Shown piece by piece: positions 1-8,067 of a stretch of 47,448 nucleotides of DNA; position 1 is the first letter of the stretch; each line of letters starts with the position of its first letter. The notes beneath the pieces were generated by a model. That model ran no database searches. It saw only the letters and a list, made by a program, of their open reading frames with translations, and was not told the DNA's origin. Source of the DNA: Spirochaetota bacterium. Lineage in GTDB: Bacteria > Spirochaetota > UBA4802 > JAFGJZ01. Position numbers and translations under genes: made by a program. The DNA lies in the NCBI GenBank assembly GCA_029554345.1, contig JAKPJF010000075.1:1-47448 (forward strand), in the 5' to 3' direction.

Positions 1-522
1 ATTATTGTTTTAGTATTCATTCTATTATCATCCATCTACTATACCTTTTATCATTTTGTAAAATAACACTACACTTGGTAATTATTGAAGTATTCATTAT
101 TAAGATCTGTTTTCTTTATAATTTCTAAAAATTAAATATTATAACAATGCTTGATTTTCACAGATAAACACTTCCACCAGCAAAGCAAAAAATCTTTCAT
201 CATCACAAGCTTCCATACTCATTCTAAAAAACTTTTTATACAACAATATTCCGTCTGTCAATATTAATTAACCAATCCTAACCTGCCTCGTTACAATAAC
301 AATCACCTCTAAGGCGGTGGTCAGTTTTTTTCGAGAAAAATAACCGAAAGTGAGCATTCAGCCCAAAGAAGGCATTTCACGGAGGGATTGGAGGGAGGTG
401 AATGCACTTATTTTAAATAATAATTAAGATAGAGGGAACTGTTTCAATATTAATATTACATTTAACTACAACAATTCTAATCTTTTTACTATCAAGTGAT
501 CTGATAAATCTTCCTTTATAAT
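1..522. other. AT-rich noncoding stretch
   Basis: No open reading frame with a credible start and ribosome site is visible on either strand. The only structure I see is an imperfect inverted repeat: AAGTGAGCATTCA (348-360) against TGAATGCACTT (399-409), with a GA-rich segment between. It may be a decayed relative of the palindromes elsewhere in the window. The left edge of the window cuts this region, so it may belong to a gene or repeat outside. Confidence 0.4.
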
Positions 523-939
523 TCAGAGACGATATTTTTCAAGCATGACTCTTGCTTCTGCTGTTAGAGTTGGAAAATGATACTTTCCATCATCCTTATT
601 CCATGATTTTGTATTTTTAAATTTTGGTAGATACTTTTTCAAAAGAATATCATGTGGATAAAGATACCAAGAAGATTCGGATTTATCGTTGAAGCAAATA
701 AATATGTCTTTTGATTGATACTTTTTTTCAAATGTTAGTCTTCCTTTCAATTGAACTTTTAGCGTTCTATTTCCATCGAAGCTGATAGCCAAAAAATCTG
801 CGCCCATCCAATCATCCGAAAGTTTTATTGTTGTATAGCCATATTCTGCAAAAAGAGCAGAAACTCTTTGGAAGTTATAAATTTCTTTTTGGCGCGGATT
901 CAATTTATTATAATTAACAAGCTCTCCAAGAACACTCAT
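523..939 (-). CDS. PD-(D/E)XK nuclease-like hypothetical protein
   Basis: A 138-residue soluble protein without signal peptide. Its core reads GADFLAISFDGNRTLKVQLK (about residues 46-65): an Asp in a hydrophobic strand, then a Q-x-K strand after a short turn. That spacing is typical of the restriction-endonuclease-like (PD-(D/E)XK) fold, so a DNA-binding or DNA-cutting role is inferred, not shown. An AGAAAGGTG ribosome site precedes the ATG. A perfect TATAAT (complement 962-967) lies upstream, with TTGACA (complement 982-987) only 14 nt further, an odd spacing. It stands alone between two noncoding regions with no methylase nearby, so I would not call it a restriction enzyme. A stand-alone accessory gene is likely. 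Confidence 0.75.
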   Translation of the reverse strand: MSVLGELVNYNKLNPRQKEIYNFQRVSALFAEYGYTTIKLSDDWMGADFLAISFDGNRTLKVQLKGRLTFEKKYQSKDIFICFNDKSESSWYLYPHDILLKKYLPKFKNTKSWNKDDGKYHFPTLTAEARVMLEKYRL

Positions 940-961
940 TCAAACACCTTTCTGAGCAATC

Positions 962-987
962 ATTATACAAATTTATCATGTTGTCAA
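962..987 (-). promoter_or_regulatory. Promoter of the nuclease-like gene
   Basis: On the minus strand TTGACA (982-987) and a perfect TATAAT (962-967) lie just upstream of the start at 939. The spacer is only 14 nt, shorter than the usual 16-18, so the TTGACA may not be the working -35 element. Confidence 0.4.
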
Positions 988-1104
988 GATAATCTTTTAA
1001 CTATAGCAAAATACCCCGCCCCTCTTCGAAAACATACACTTCAAAGGTGAACGTCATTGTTTTTTACAAAAACAGTATTTTCTAAATTCTTCAGAATAAA
1101 ATAA

Positions 1105-1580
1105 ATGACATCAACAACACCTAAATCATTCGGCGAAGCCGAATACCAAGGCGGTAGGATAACCGCCATCGAGGCGCTTCACAAGCAAACAGGAAGTTTG
1201 CAAAAAAGCGCCTCGTTAATAAGCGCAGACTATCGCTGCCATTACGTAGTAATGCGCGATAGGTCTGTCGCGATTAAGAGCGGGCGGGGATTTCACCGTC
1301 CAACGCTAACGGGCATCCTGCCCGCGTTGGATTTGCGTCATCCTGACGCTCAGGAAAAGGCTGGCCGTGTGCTCACGATGAGCACGAGCGAGGCGGCAAC
1401 ACGATGTTGAAAGCCGCCAAGGATGAAGCCCGATCCCTTTTGATCTTCTGCATGAGACCATTCAAAAAACGAATCTATAAGGCGAAGCCTTATGTGGTTG
1501 CCCAACTCATGGGCAGAAAGTGAACGGTTATCAAAGGCGGAGCCTTTGAAGCCCGCCCGGCTCTAGGGCATCGCGCATAT
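1105..1580. repeat. Palindrome-rich mosaic element, copy A
   Basis: About 475 bases of noncoding DNA made almost wholly of stem-loops. They are ATTCGGC-GAA-GCCGAAT (1128-1144); GGCGGT/ACCGCC (1150-1167); GAGGCGCTT/AAGCGCCTC (1171-1214) enclosing GCAAAC/GTTTGC; a two-part hairpin with outer arms 1227-1236 and 1256-1266 around CATTAC-GTA-GTAATG (1240-1254); CAACGC/GCGTTG (1301-1329) enclosing GGGCA-TCC-TGCCC; GCGTCA-TCC-TGACGC (1335-1349); GTGCTCA-CGA-TGAGCAC (1369-1385); GGCGGC/GCCGCC (1392-1418); ATAAGGC-GAA-GCCTTAT (1477-1493); TGCCCA/TGGGCA (1499-1515); and TCAAAGGC-GGA-GCCTTTGA (1531-1549). Its skeleton recurs at 35409-35630. A 101-codon reading frame runs through it, but it translates the palindromes and has no ribosome site, so it is not a gene. 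Confidence 0.8.
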
Positions 1581-1609
1581 AATTATTTCCAATATTCCCC
1601 TGAATTAAT

Positions 1610-1638
1610 TTGCCTTTCATTAAATTATGAGATATAAT
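1610..1638 (+). promoter_or_regulatory. Sigma-70-like promoter of the LruC lipoprotein gene
   Basis: TTGCCT (1610-1615), a 17-nt spacer and a perfect TATAAT (1633-1638). A strong AGGAGG ribosome site follows at 1691-1696. Transcription should start near 1645, leaving a leader of about 55 nt. Confidence 0.65.
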
Positions 1639-1700
1639 AAATCATCATGCATGGCATGTTTTCTGCAATCCATCTATTGTGCATTATCCAAGGAGGATTT

Positions 1701-3437
1701 ATGAAATTATTTAAATCATTGCTTGTTACGATTACACTTTTATCTATATTCTCGTGCGCGGGGGGTTCCTCCGGATCAGCAGGATCATAGATTCTGCCTC
1801 AGGATGAAGAAACGGCATCCCAGACAATTGGAGATACTCCTGCAGCTGCAACGGAAAATCCCGTAACGATTCCATCTGCAGACGAAAGCACTTATAACGC
1901 CGCAGTTCCGGAAAATGAAACTACCGCAGATTCATCCAAGGAGTCAGATACTGCCGATTCAACTAAGGAATCGAATGCAGCAGACGAAAACAAAACAAAC
2001 AACGCAAAACAGGACACCACTGTGCCGGGGAATAATGATTCAGGAACAGGTTCCGACAGCAAAACAGCGGACAATATTTCTCCTGACAACAATGAAACAG
2101 CATCAGACAAAACAGAATCCGCAGCGTCTGAAAACAAGAGTACTGAGTCTGCAGCAAATACCGAAACCGTAATTGCTTCTGACGATGAAATCTCCGTCGA
2201 TGACGATGAGGAAACAGCTGATACAGCATCTACGGCAGATGAGAAAGCGTTTAATTTCGCCACCAGCATCGAACTTCCTGCTCATATTGAATTCAAGGAC
2301 AAGGCAACAGGCAAAGCGATTAAAGGTGTTGAAATTTCAGTATACGATCCGGAAAATGAAAAAGTTCTCGCAACAGCTTTCTCCGACAGCAAGGGAATTT
2401 CCGAATTCATTATAACCGGGCAGTATACCGGTTCCCGGATAGAAATCGTTTTCAGAAAAGACAACTATACTCCAATTAGAGGATATTATATTGAAAGCAA
2501 CGATATAGCATCAATTTCCGAACTTGTACGCACGATTGAACTTAATCCGATTGCTTCTGAATCCGGGAAAGCAAAAGACGGCGGATCGATAATTGCGGAT
2601 AAAGACGGAGACGGAATTGCTGACGAGAACGACGAGTTCCCGGCCGACAAATCAATCGCGAAAGTTGAGAAGCACTCCTACATACTCGCCTTTGAAGACC
2701 GCTATCCCGGCATCGGCGATGCGGATTTCAACGATGCAGTCATCAAGTATGACATAAATGAATTCATTTCATCAGAAAATACAGTACCGAAAATCGTAAT
2801 TCGTTCTCAGGTTCTTGCAGCCGGAACTAACAAGAGCGCCGTATTCGCAGTCAACGTCTCCGGAAAGAGTTATACACTTATAGAAAATCTTAAAGCAGAT
2901 ATAGCTGACGGCTGGAATACCCGCTCGAACGACAAGTACCTTCCGGGTAAAGTCAACGAAATGGTAATCGAATTCAGCAAGCCTCTTGAGAGAAAAACAA
3001 TCGGAGCTGTTCCATATGACCCTTATCTTATTGCAAACGGCGCACATCATGCAAAAAAAGGAAAAATCAAGTCGGCAAACGAGATACACCTTAGTTTCGT
3101 AAAAACTCCGTATAAGAAAACCCGTTTTGCAAAAAACGGTCTCACTTACGCGCTCCTTCTTCCTTCTGACTGGGTATGGCCGGCCGAAAAAGTGGGCGGC
3201 ATTTTCAGAGCGTATCCGGATTTTGTAAAATGGTACAAATCAGGCGGAAAAACAAATACCGACTGGTATAAAAGTTATGATTCGGAACGGATTTTCAAAC
3301 AAGCCGTATCGACATCATCTATCGCAGGATACATTATGGATAATAAGCTGATGAGCACTTCTGTACTCATCCTCCTGATCGTCATGTTCGCCGGAATGAT
3401 AGTTCTTGTAAGACATTATAGACTGAAGCGCAACTAG
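1701..3437 (+). CDS. LruC-domain lipoprotein, interrupted by an in-frame TAG at codon 30
   Basis: The frame starts at an ATG behind a perfect AGGAGG (1691-1696) and encodes a lipoprotein signal ending LLSIFSC (Cys19). It then meets TAG at 1788-1790. The same frame stays open from 1791 to the TAG at 3435-3437, giving 578 codons in all. After the stop comes an acidic Ser/Thr/Asn/Asp linker of about 150 residues, a beta-rich domain, then a Ca-binding-like DKDGDGIADENDEFPAD and the LruC signature FEDRYPGIGDADFNDAVI. The C-terminus is a membrane helix (STSVLILLIVMFAGMIVLV) with a basic tail. LruC domains are known from secreted and outer-membrane proteins such as Leptospira LruC. A shorter product could start at the ATG at 2022 but would lack the signal peptide. 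Promoter, ribosome site and reading frame are otherwise intact, so this is a recent nonsense mutation, a sequencing error or, less likely, readthrough. Confidence 0.75.
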
Positions 3438-3457
3438 AATAACAACAATTCAATGAA

Positions 3458-3496
3458 CTAAAACAAAAGCACCGCTAACAGGTGCTTTTGTTTTAG
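3458..3496. terminator. Rho-independent terminator after the LruC gene
   Basis: A perfect 16-bp stem (3458-3473 with 3481-3496) and a 7-nt loop GCTAACA. The A-rich left arm and T-rich right arm let it work in both directions. Confidence 0.85.
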
Positions 3497-3574
3497 CTAC
3501 AATAAACAATTATGTTCACTCATCTAAAAATGTGTTGAGTTTTCATCAAGTTCCGGATTATTTATTCATATATT

Positions 3575-5293
3575 ATGAATATCGGCAATACATTAAAAAT
3601 AATACTATCGGCCGTTCCAGCGGCATTATTCCTATATCTTTACTGTAGAAGAATCGGCGAAAAAAAACATTTCCCGATTTACGCGGAGTCTTTCCTTCAC
3701 GGTGTGTTCGTATCATTAATCGTACTTCTTTTCAACAGTTTCACCCACGAAATAACCGTTTCGGCTCCTCTAATTGTCCGCAGTTTCGCACTTGCCGCTT
3801 TCATTGAAAAAATCACCGCACTTATTTCGATTTACATACTCATTCGCGGCAGCCGCAAACTGTCAATAAAACAGGGCATCTGCATAGGTATCATATTCGG
3901 TGCCGCATTCGGTTTCGTCGAGAACATTCAGTATTCGATCGCATACAGCGCGGATATTCTTTTACAGCGTATGTTTTTTTCAGTACCCATGCACATCATC
4001 ACATGCGGCATCATCGGATATTTTCTTTCATTGAAACGCATTCACTCAAAACGCCGGAACAGACTCAAACTGCTAACAGCGGCAGTTCTCATCCCGGTTT
4101 TTCTTCACGGTTTATTCGACTATGTGCTCTTTAAGGGTCTTCATGAAGAAATAACAACTCCCCTCATGATTACCGTAATGATCATTATTCTCGAATGGAT
4201 GATATCAATGGCAGTGACAATTCCATCGGCAATTACTCTCGCGGATAAAAAACTTGCATATGAAGAATGGTCGGTAATAACGCGGCATCAAAGGCATGAA
4301 AAATGGATAACCCGCACAATGGGAAAATCAGATGACAGCTATACCGGATTTCTCAGATTCGGAAGCGGAATATCCGATGTCATCATCGCCGTAGTACTGA
4401 TAGCATCTGCAGCAGTATTCATGGTCAAAGCCGACAGAATAACAGTGCTCTCTTCATTGCGCCTCGATCCCCGGGTTGTCGTAATGCTCTTCGTTTCATT
4501 TCCTCTGATGATAGCACTCGCATTCCTTATCAAAGGGATCATCAATCCTAAATACTTTACTGACGGTTTGCTTCGAATACCGGTAATAGCAAACGCAGTC
4601 ATATATCCTTACAGCGATGACGAAGAAACCTTTATAACATATGACATTACCTATGATCTTGTATTTCTCAAAACATATGATTTTCCGGAAACTGAAGTAT
4701 TCGACATGATGTTTGAAGCCGCTCACACCCTTTCTCCGATCATCACCGTAAAGAAGCGATGGGAGAACCGCTCAAACCCTTCCTATCCGTTCGGCGTCCT
4801 TGTAACTCCCGTATCGGGAACTGAATCCGCCCGAATGAAGTTATTCATTCGCCGATATCTACGTATAAAATACCTCAACGGCATTTTGTACGGACTCGGT
4901 GTTCCGGGCCGTGAAAGAATAAAGAGGCATTTCATTCGAACAGACTCCGTGATGAAGCAGAGAATCTGTTTTGAAAAAGGATCTCATATTTATAAAAAAG
5001 GAGATACGGCAAAGTACTTCTTCTGCATTCAAAGCGGAAAAGTTAAAATCTGTTTTGATTCCGGTGAACGCGAAATCAATTACATATTGAAACGCGGAGA
5101 ATATTTAGGGGAATCCGATGTCATAGGAGAGAGAATCCGCAAACATACTGCAATCGCCGAGAGTGATTGTGAACTCCTGGCTGCGGATTTATCGGAAATC
5201 AAAACACTCGTAGAAAACGACCCTCATTTTTCATACCTTGTAATCCTTTCGCTTTCACGTATAATTAAACTCTTCGAGGACGAAGAAAAATAA
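3575..5293 (+). CDS. PrsW-like intramembrane protease fused to a cyclic-nucleotide-binding domain
   Basis: A 572-residue membrane protein. The N-terminal half (about 1-230) has eight or so hydrophobic segments. It carries PrsW-family marks: FIEK (E78-K79), FGFVEN (E116-N117), H140 and HGLFDYV (H178, D182). The usual EExxK first motif is reduced to a single Glu followed directly by Lys, so catalysis is not certain. Two further helices lie near 265-285 and 300-325, followed by a soluble part. Residues 462-572 form a cNMP-binding (CAP/Crp-type) domain, with FEKGSHIYKKGDTAKYFFCI and RGEYLGESDVIGE. PrsW proteins are glutamic intramembrane proteases that start signalling cascades; here a nucleotide signal could gate the protease (inference). 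No clear ribosome site precedes the ATG. It sits between two terminated lipoprotein genes and is probably monocistronic. Confidence 0.8.
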   Translation: MNIGNTLKIILSAVPAALFLYLYCRRIGEKKHFPIYAESFLHGVFVSLIVLLFNSFTHEITVSAPLIVRSFALAAFIEKITALISIYILIRGSRKLSIKQGICIGIIFGAAFGFVENIQYSIAYSADILLQRMFFSVPMHIITCGIIGYFLSLKRIHSKRRNRLKLLTAAVLIPVFLHGLFDYVLFKGLHEEITTPLMITVMIIILEWMISMAVTIPSAITLADKKLAYEEWSVITRHQRHEKWITRTMGKSDDSYTGFLRFGSGISDVIIAVVLIASAAVFMVKADRITVLSSLRLDPRVVVMLFVSFPLMIALAFLIKGIINPKYFTDGLLRIPVIANAVIYPYSDDEETFITYDITYDLVFLKTYDFPETEVFDMMFEAAHTLSPIITVKKRWENRSNPSYPFGVLVTPVSGTESARMKLFIRRYLRIKYLNGILYGLGVPGRERIKRHFIRTDSVMKQRICFEKGSHIYKKGDTAKYFFCIQSGKVKICFDSGEREINYILKRGEYLGESDVIGERIRKHTAIAESDCELLAADLSEIKTLVENDPHFSYLVILSLSRIIKLFEDEEK

Positions 5294-5346
5294 GTGTTTA
5301 AATATATCACAATATCAACGAATCCGGCTGGACGGTTCTTTTTATT

Positions 5347-5442
5347 CGGTTATTTCAAAAAATCATTCATACGAAAATTAGTTTGACTTTTTTTATAAAA
5401 AAAGTAACTCTCTTGATGTTTGGTTTACTAATCAAATAACCG
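5347..5442. promoter_or_regulatory. Leader inverted repeat upstream of the LPP20 gene
   Basis: CGGTTATTT (5347-5355) and AAATAACCG (5434-5442) are perfect 9-bp inverted repeats flanking an A/T-rich stretch that includes TTGACT (5383-5388). They lie just upstream of the strong AGGAGG at 5457. An operator pair or long-range leader stem is possible; I recognise no known regulator site. Confidence 0.3.
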
Positions 5443-5466
5443 TAAAGGTTAATTTCAGGAGGAAAA

Positions 5467-5922
5467 ATGAAAAAAATATCATTTTCAGCACTAGCTTTGG
5501 TTTTCACTCTAAGCGTTTTCGCTGCATGTGGTCCAAGACAGGGCGGTCAGGTTAAAGGTGATTCTTACGTAAGCGAAGGATGGGTTAACGACAACACTTT
5601 CCGTGTAATCGCTACAGGAACTCCTAAAGCCACTCTTACAAACAAAATTCAGAGAAGAGGAACTGCGAAAGAAACTGCTATAATTATGGCAGAAAAAAGA
5701 GTAATCGAAAAATTCGTAGGTGCACGTGTTGAAGGTGCTGCCGGCGCTGCTGATTACGCTTCTACAGGCGTTGCAGTTTCTAAAGAATTCAAAGGTCTTG
5801 TTAAAGGCGGAACAATCGTAAAAGAAACTTATGATGATGATGACAACTGTGAAATCATCTATCAGGTAGAAAAGAAAGGACTCAAAAAAGAAGTTATGGG
5901 CGGAGCTACTGCCGTAGATTAA
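5467..5922 (+). CDS. LPP20-family outer-membrane lipoprotein
   Basis: A 151-residue lipoprotein. The signal peptide is MKKISFSALALVFTLSVFAA with the lipobox Cys at residue 21. The mature part has the LPP20-like pattern: a strand NTFRVIATGTP, a helix RRGTAKETAIIMAEKRVIEKFVGARVEG (about residues 58-85), then strands ending in EIIYQVEKKGLKKEV. The family, named after Helicobacter LPP20, holds abundant surface lipoproteins of unknown biochemical role. A perfect AGGAGG lies 4 nt before the ATG and a good terminator follows, so it is probably a highly expressed single gene. Codon use is simple and repetitive (AAA, GGT, GCT rich), in keeping with high expression. Confidence 0.8.
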   Translation: MKKISFSALALVFTLSVFAACGPRQGGQVKGDSYVSEGWVNDNTFRVIATGTPKATLTNKIQRRGTAKETAIIMAEKRVIEKFVGARVEGAAGAADYASTGVAVSKEFKGLVKGGTIVKETYDDDDNCEIIYQVEKKGLKKEVMGGATAVD

Positions 5923-5936
5923 TTTTTGATTTGTCA

Positions 5937-5969
5937 TAAAAAAGGCTGTCTTCGGGCAGCCTTTTTTAT
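5937..5969 (+). terminator. Rho-independent terminator after the LPP20 gene
   Basis: Stem GGCTGTC/GGCAGCC (5944-5950 and 5955-5961, one T-G wobble) with a C(TTCG)G tetraloop. It is flanked by an A-run on the left and a T6 run on the right. Confidence 0.9.
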
Positions 5970-6020
5970 TTTCATTTCGAAGAGACCCTAATTCAAGAAA
6001 TATGTTATGCTAGGTTTTCA

Positions 6021-6374
6021 ATGAGTGATTATACGGAAAAACCGGTTCTTGATACTAAATCAGTTTTAGACCGCATAGGCGGCGACGAACTCCGCCTCAA
6101 ACAATTATATTCGTTTTCTATTCACGAAATCCGCACATGGAATGATAAAATTTCCGAGAGTCTCAAATCGTTAAATTACGATGAAATAAGGAAAACTGTT
6201 CACGGCATTAAAGGCTCATCAGCAACTATAGGTGCCGAAAGATGCCGCAGTCTTTTTGCAGAAGCCGAGATCCTCATTTTAAACAATCAGAAAAAAGAAG
6301 CTTTAGAATTACTTAAAAAAAGTTACGGCGAAATCGAAAACCTCATCAAAGAAATCAGCGGCAATTATTGCTAA
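6021..6374 (+). CDS. HPt phosphotransfer protein
   Basis: A 117-residue single-domain protein. The motif VHGIKGSSATIGA places the phospho-accepting His at residue 61, in the four-helix bundle of HPt domains. Its role is to pass phosphate between a hybrid histidine kinase and a response regulator. The hybrid kinase at 21279-23090 ends in a receiver domain and lacks an HPt of its own, so it could be a partner, though nothing here links them directly. It follows the LPP20 terminator and should have its own promoter. Its stop codon overlaps the convergent radical SAM gene by 4 bp. Confidence 0.85.
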   Translation: MSDYTEKPVLDTKSVLDRIGGDELRLKQLYSFSIHEIRTWNDKISESLKSLNYDEIRKTVHGIKGSSATIGAERCRSLFAEAEILILNNQKKEALELLKKSYGEIENLIKEISGNYC

Positions 6375-7999
6375 AGGATATTAAGCAGCCTGTCTTTATA
6401 AAGCACTATAATTTCATTCCGTCCGCAAAGGGTTTTTGGAAAATCCGGACTTCTCGGTGAAAAAAATAAAAACTTCGAATATTCTTTCGGAGCAATTCCT
6501 TTCAGGCAAGACGAATCAGCAGAGTTTGATTTTAGAAACCCAAGGCATTTATGCTTGAACATTTCGTATTCCGGGAATAAAAAAAACGGATACGCACCCG
6601 GCACTTTAGATGTCACAAAGTCATAGCAGAGATAATCAGAAAGAAGCTGAACATCTAATAATTTACTCCGGGAATAATTTAACAGAAAAAAAGAAACATC
6701 TTTCCAGTTCTTTGTCTTTATGTCGAATCCGGATTCCGCCGCATAGCACAGCAAAGATTCCAGCAGATCAAAAAGCGTTTCTTTTGAAGATAGGTAATCA
6801 ATAGTTTTCCGGAAATTAGAAGAATTATAAACAGAATCAAGTATTGAATCGATCTCATGCAGTTTGGACAATTCGGCAAATGAAATATTATTCGTTTCGA
6901 TTACTTCATACGGAGGAGAACAAAAATGCTTTATTCCGAAAATTTTTTTTTGTGATTCAATTTTTGTACCCGGAAGTATTTTAAGAAAACCAAGCTGAAT
7001 CTTATCGGGCGCGGCAGATGCAAGAAGATTAAATGTTTTTTTGAATGATTGATAATCTTCAAATGGAAGCCCTGCAATTAAATCGGCATGAACATGAAAC
7101 TTTTTCAAATCCGAAATGCGCCTGATCTTGTCTGCCGAGTTTTCTGCGTTTTGATATCTGTTAACTGCTCCAAGAGTTTCGGCATTGGCGCTTTGAAATC
7201 CTATCTCAAACCTTAGCCTTCCGGATGGTACATCTTTGAGAACTTCAATAAATTCATCGCTGATAAATTCGGGATGAAGCTCAAGATGAAACACCGTTTC
7301 AGTTTCAAGAAGCGAGATATGACGAATAATTTCAACCGCTCTTTTATTGTCATAATTAAATGTCCGGTCAACGAATTTGACAACCGAACATCCGCTTTTT
7401 GAGAGAACGGATATTTCATCTTTAACCCGCTCTATATTTCTTAGATCAATTTTACATGGATATGATGACGAAAGACAATACGAACACGAGAAAGCGCAAC
7501 CTCGAGACGATTCATAATATAGTATTTTATTTTCAGCTGATGACAGTTCTTCATCCGTATACGGAAACGGTATCTCGTCAAACGGCGGATTCGGTTCAGA
7601 TATTATTTTCTCTTCATTCTTACAATTTGAATCAATAATTTTTCTAACAGATTCTTCTCCGGCATGAGCAATGACTGTTATTTCAGGGAAACTTCGAATC
7701 CACTCTTCAGAATTAAAACTGACTTCCGGTCCGCCGAGATAAATTCTGCATTTTATCAAAGAGGTTATTTCACCCAGCATAATTTTTACTAAAGACGAAT
7801 TCCATATATAAACGGAAATAAAAAGCGCATCAGGTGAATGCTCATAGACGGTTTTAACAATTTCACGCAAGGGTGTGTTTATGGTGAGTTCTTCGAGAAC
7901 AACTTCAGCCTCAGTTTTTTTTAAATATTGCCTGAGATAGCGGAGAGCCAAGTTTGAATGATAGTATCTGGCATTTAAAGCCATGAACATAAATTTCAT
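6371..7999 (-). CDS. B12-binding-type radical SAM protein (DUF4080-like)
   Basis: A 542-residue enzyme. The N-terminal 130 residues form a cobalamin-binding-type Rossmann domain (starting MKFMFMALNARYYHSNLALR). The radical SAM cluster motif GCAFSCSYC (CxxxCxxC) is near residue 170, followed by the TIM-barrel core with FRLEIGFQSAN-type segments. The C-terminal 170 residues match the DUF4080 tail. Such proteins bind a 4Fe-4S cluster and S-adenosylmethionine; the substrate of this subfamily is not known to me. It is the last gene in a minus-strand run after the XPB helicase, with a small hairpin (8011-8028) between. The ATG at 7999 lacks a clear ribosome site, but the family start pattern fits. 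Confidence 0.85.
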   Translation of the reverse strand: MKFMFMALNARYYHSNLALRYLRQYLKKTEAEVVLEELTINTPLREIVKTVYEHSPDALFISVYIWNSSLVKIMLGEITSLIKCRIYLGGPEVSFNSEEWIRSFPEITVIAHAGEESVRKIIDSNCKNEEKIISEPNPPFDEIPFPYTDEELSSAENKILYYESSRGCAFSCSYCLSSSYPCKIDLRNIERVKDEISVLSKSGCSVVKFVDRTFNYDNKRAVEIIRHISLLETETVFHLELHPEFISDEFIEVLKDVPSGRLRFEIGFQSANAETLGAVNRYQNAENSADKIRRISDLKKFHVHADLIAGLPFEDYQSFKKTFNLLASAAPDKIQLGFLKILPGTKIESQKKIFGIKHFCSPPYEVIETNNISFAELSKLHEIDSILDSVYNSSNFRKTIDYLSSKETLFDLLESLLCYAAESGFDIKTKNWKDVSFFLLNYSRSKLLDVQLLSDYLCYDFVTSKVPGAYPFFLFPEYEMFKHKCLGFLKSNSADSSCLKGIAPKEYSKFLFFSPRSPDFPKTLCGRNEIIVLYKDRLLNIL

Positions 8000-8010
8000 T
8001 TATTCAGCAC

Positions 8011-8028
8011 TTTTCCGTCATCGGAAAA
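8011..8028. other. Small hairpin between the XPB and radical SAM genes
   Basis: TTTTCCG (8011-8017) pairs with CGGAAAA (8022-8028) across a TCAT loop. No T-run follows on the minus strand, so it is more likely a processing or regulatory stem than a full terminator. Confidence 0.4.
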
Positions 8029-8067
8029 TAGGCGATGATAATTCTAAAAATTAACAACACTATATGA

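Noticed and set aside
1105-1410. A 101-codon plus-strand open frame in copy A of the element
   Set aside because: It translates stacked palindromes, has no ribosome site, and the matching region of copy B is not open in a comparable way.
1105-1580. CRISPR array
   Set aside because: Hairpins differ in sequence and spacing; no constant repeat alternates with unique spacers, and no cas gene is present.
1788-1790. TAG as a reassigned sense codon
   Set aside because: TAG ends other genes in the window, including this same gene at 3435-3437, so general reassignment is unlikely.
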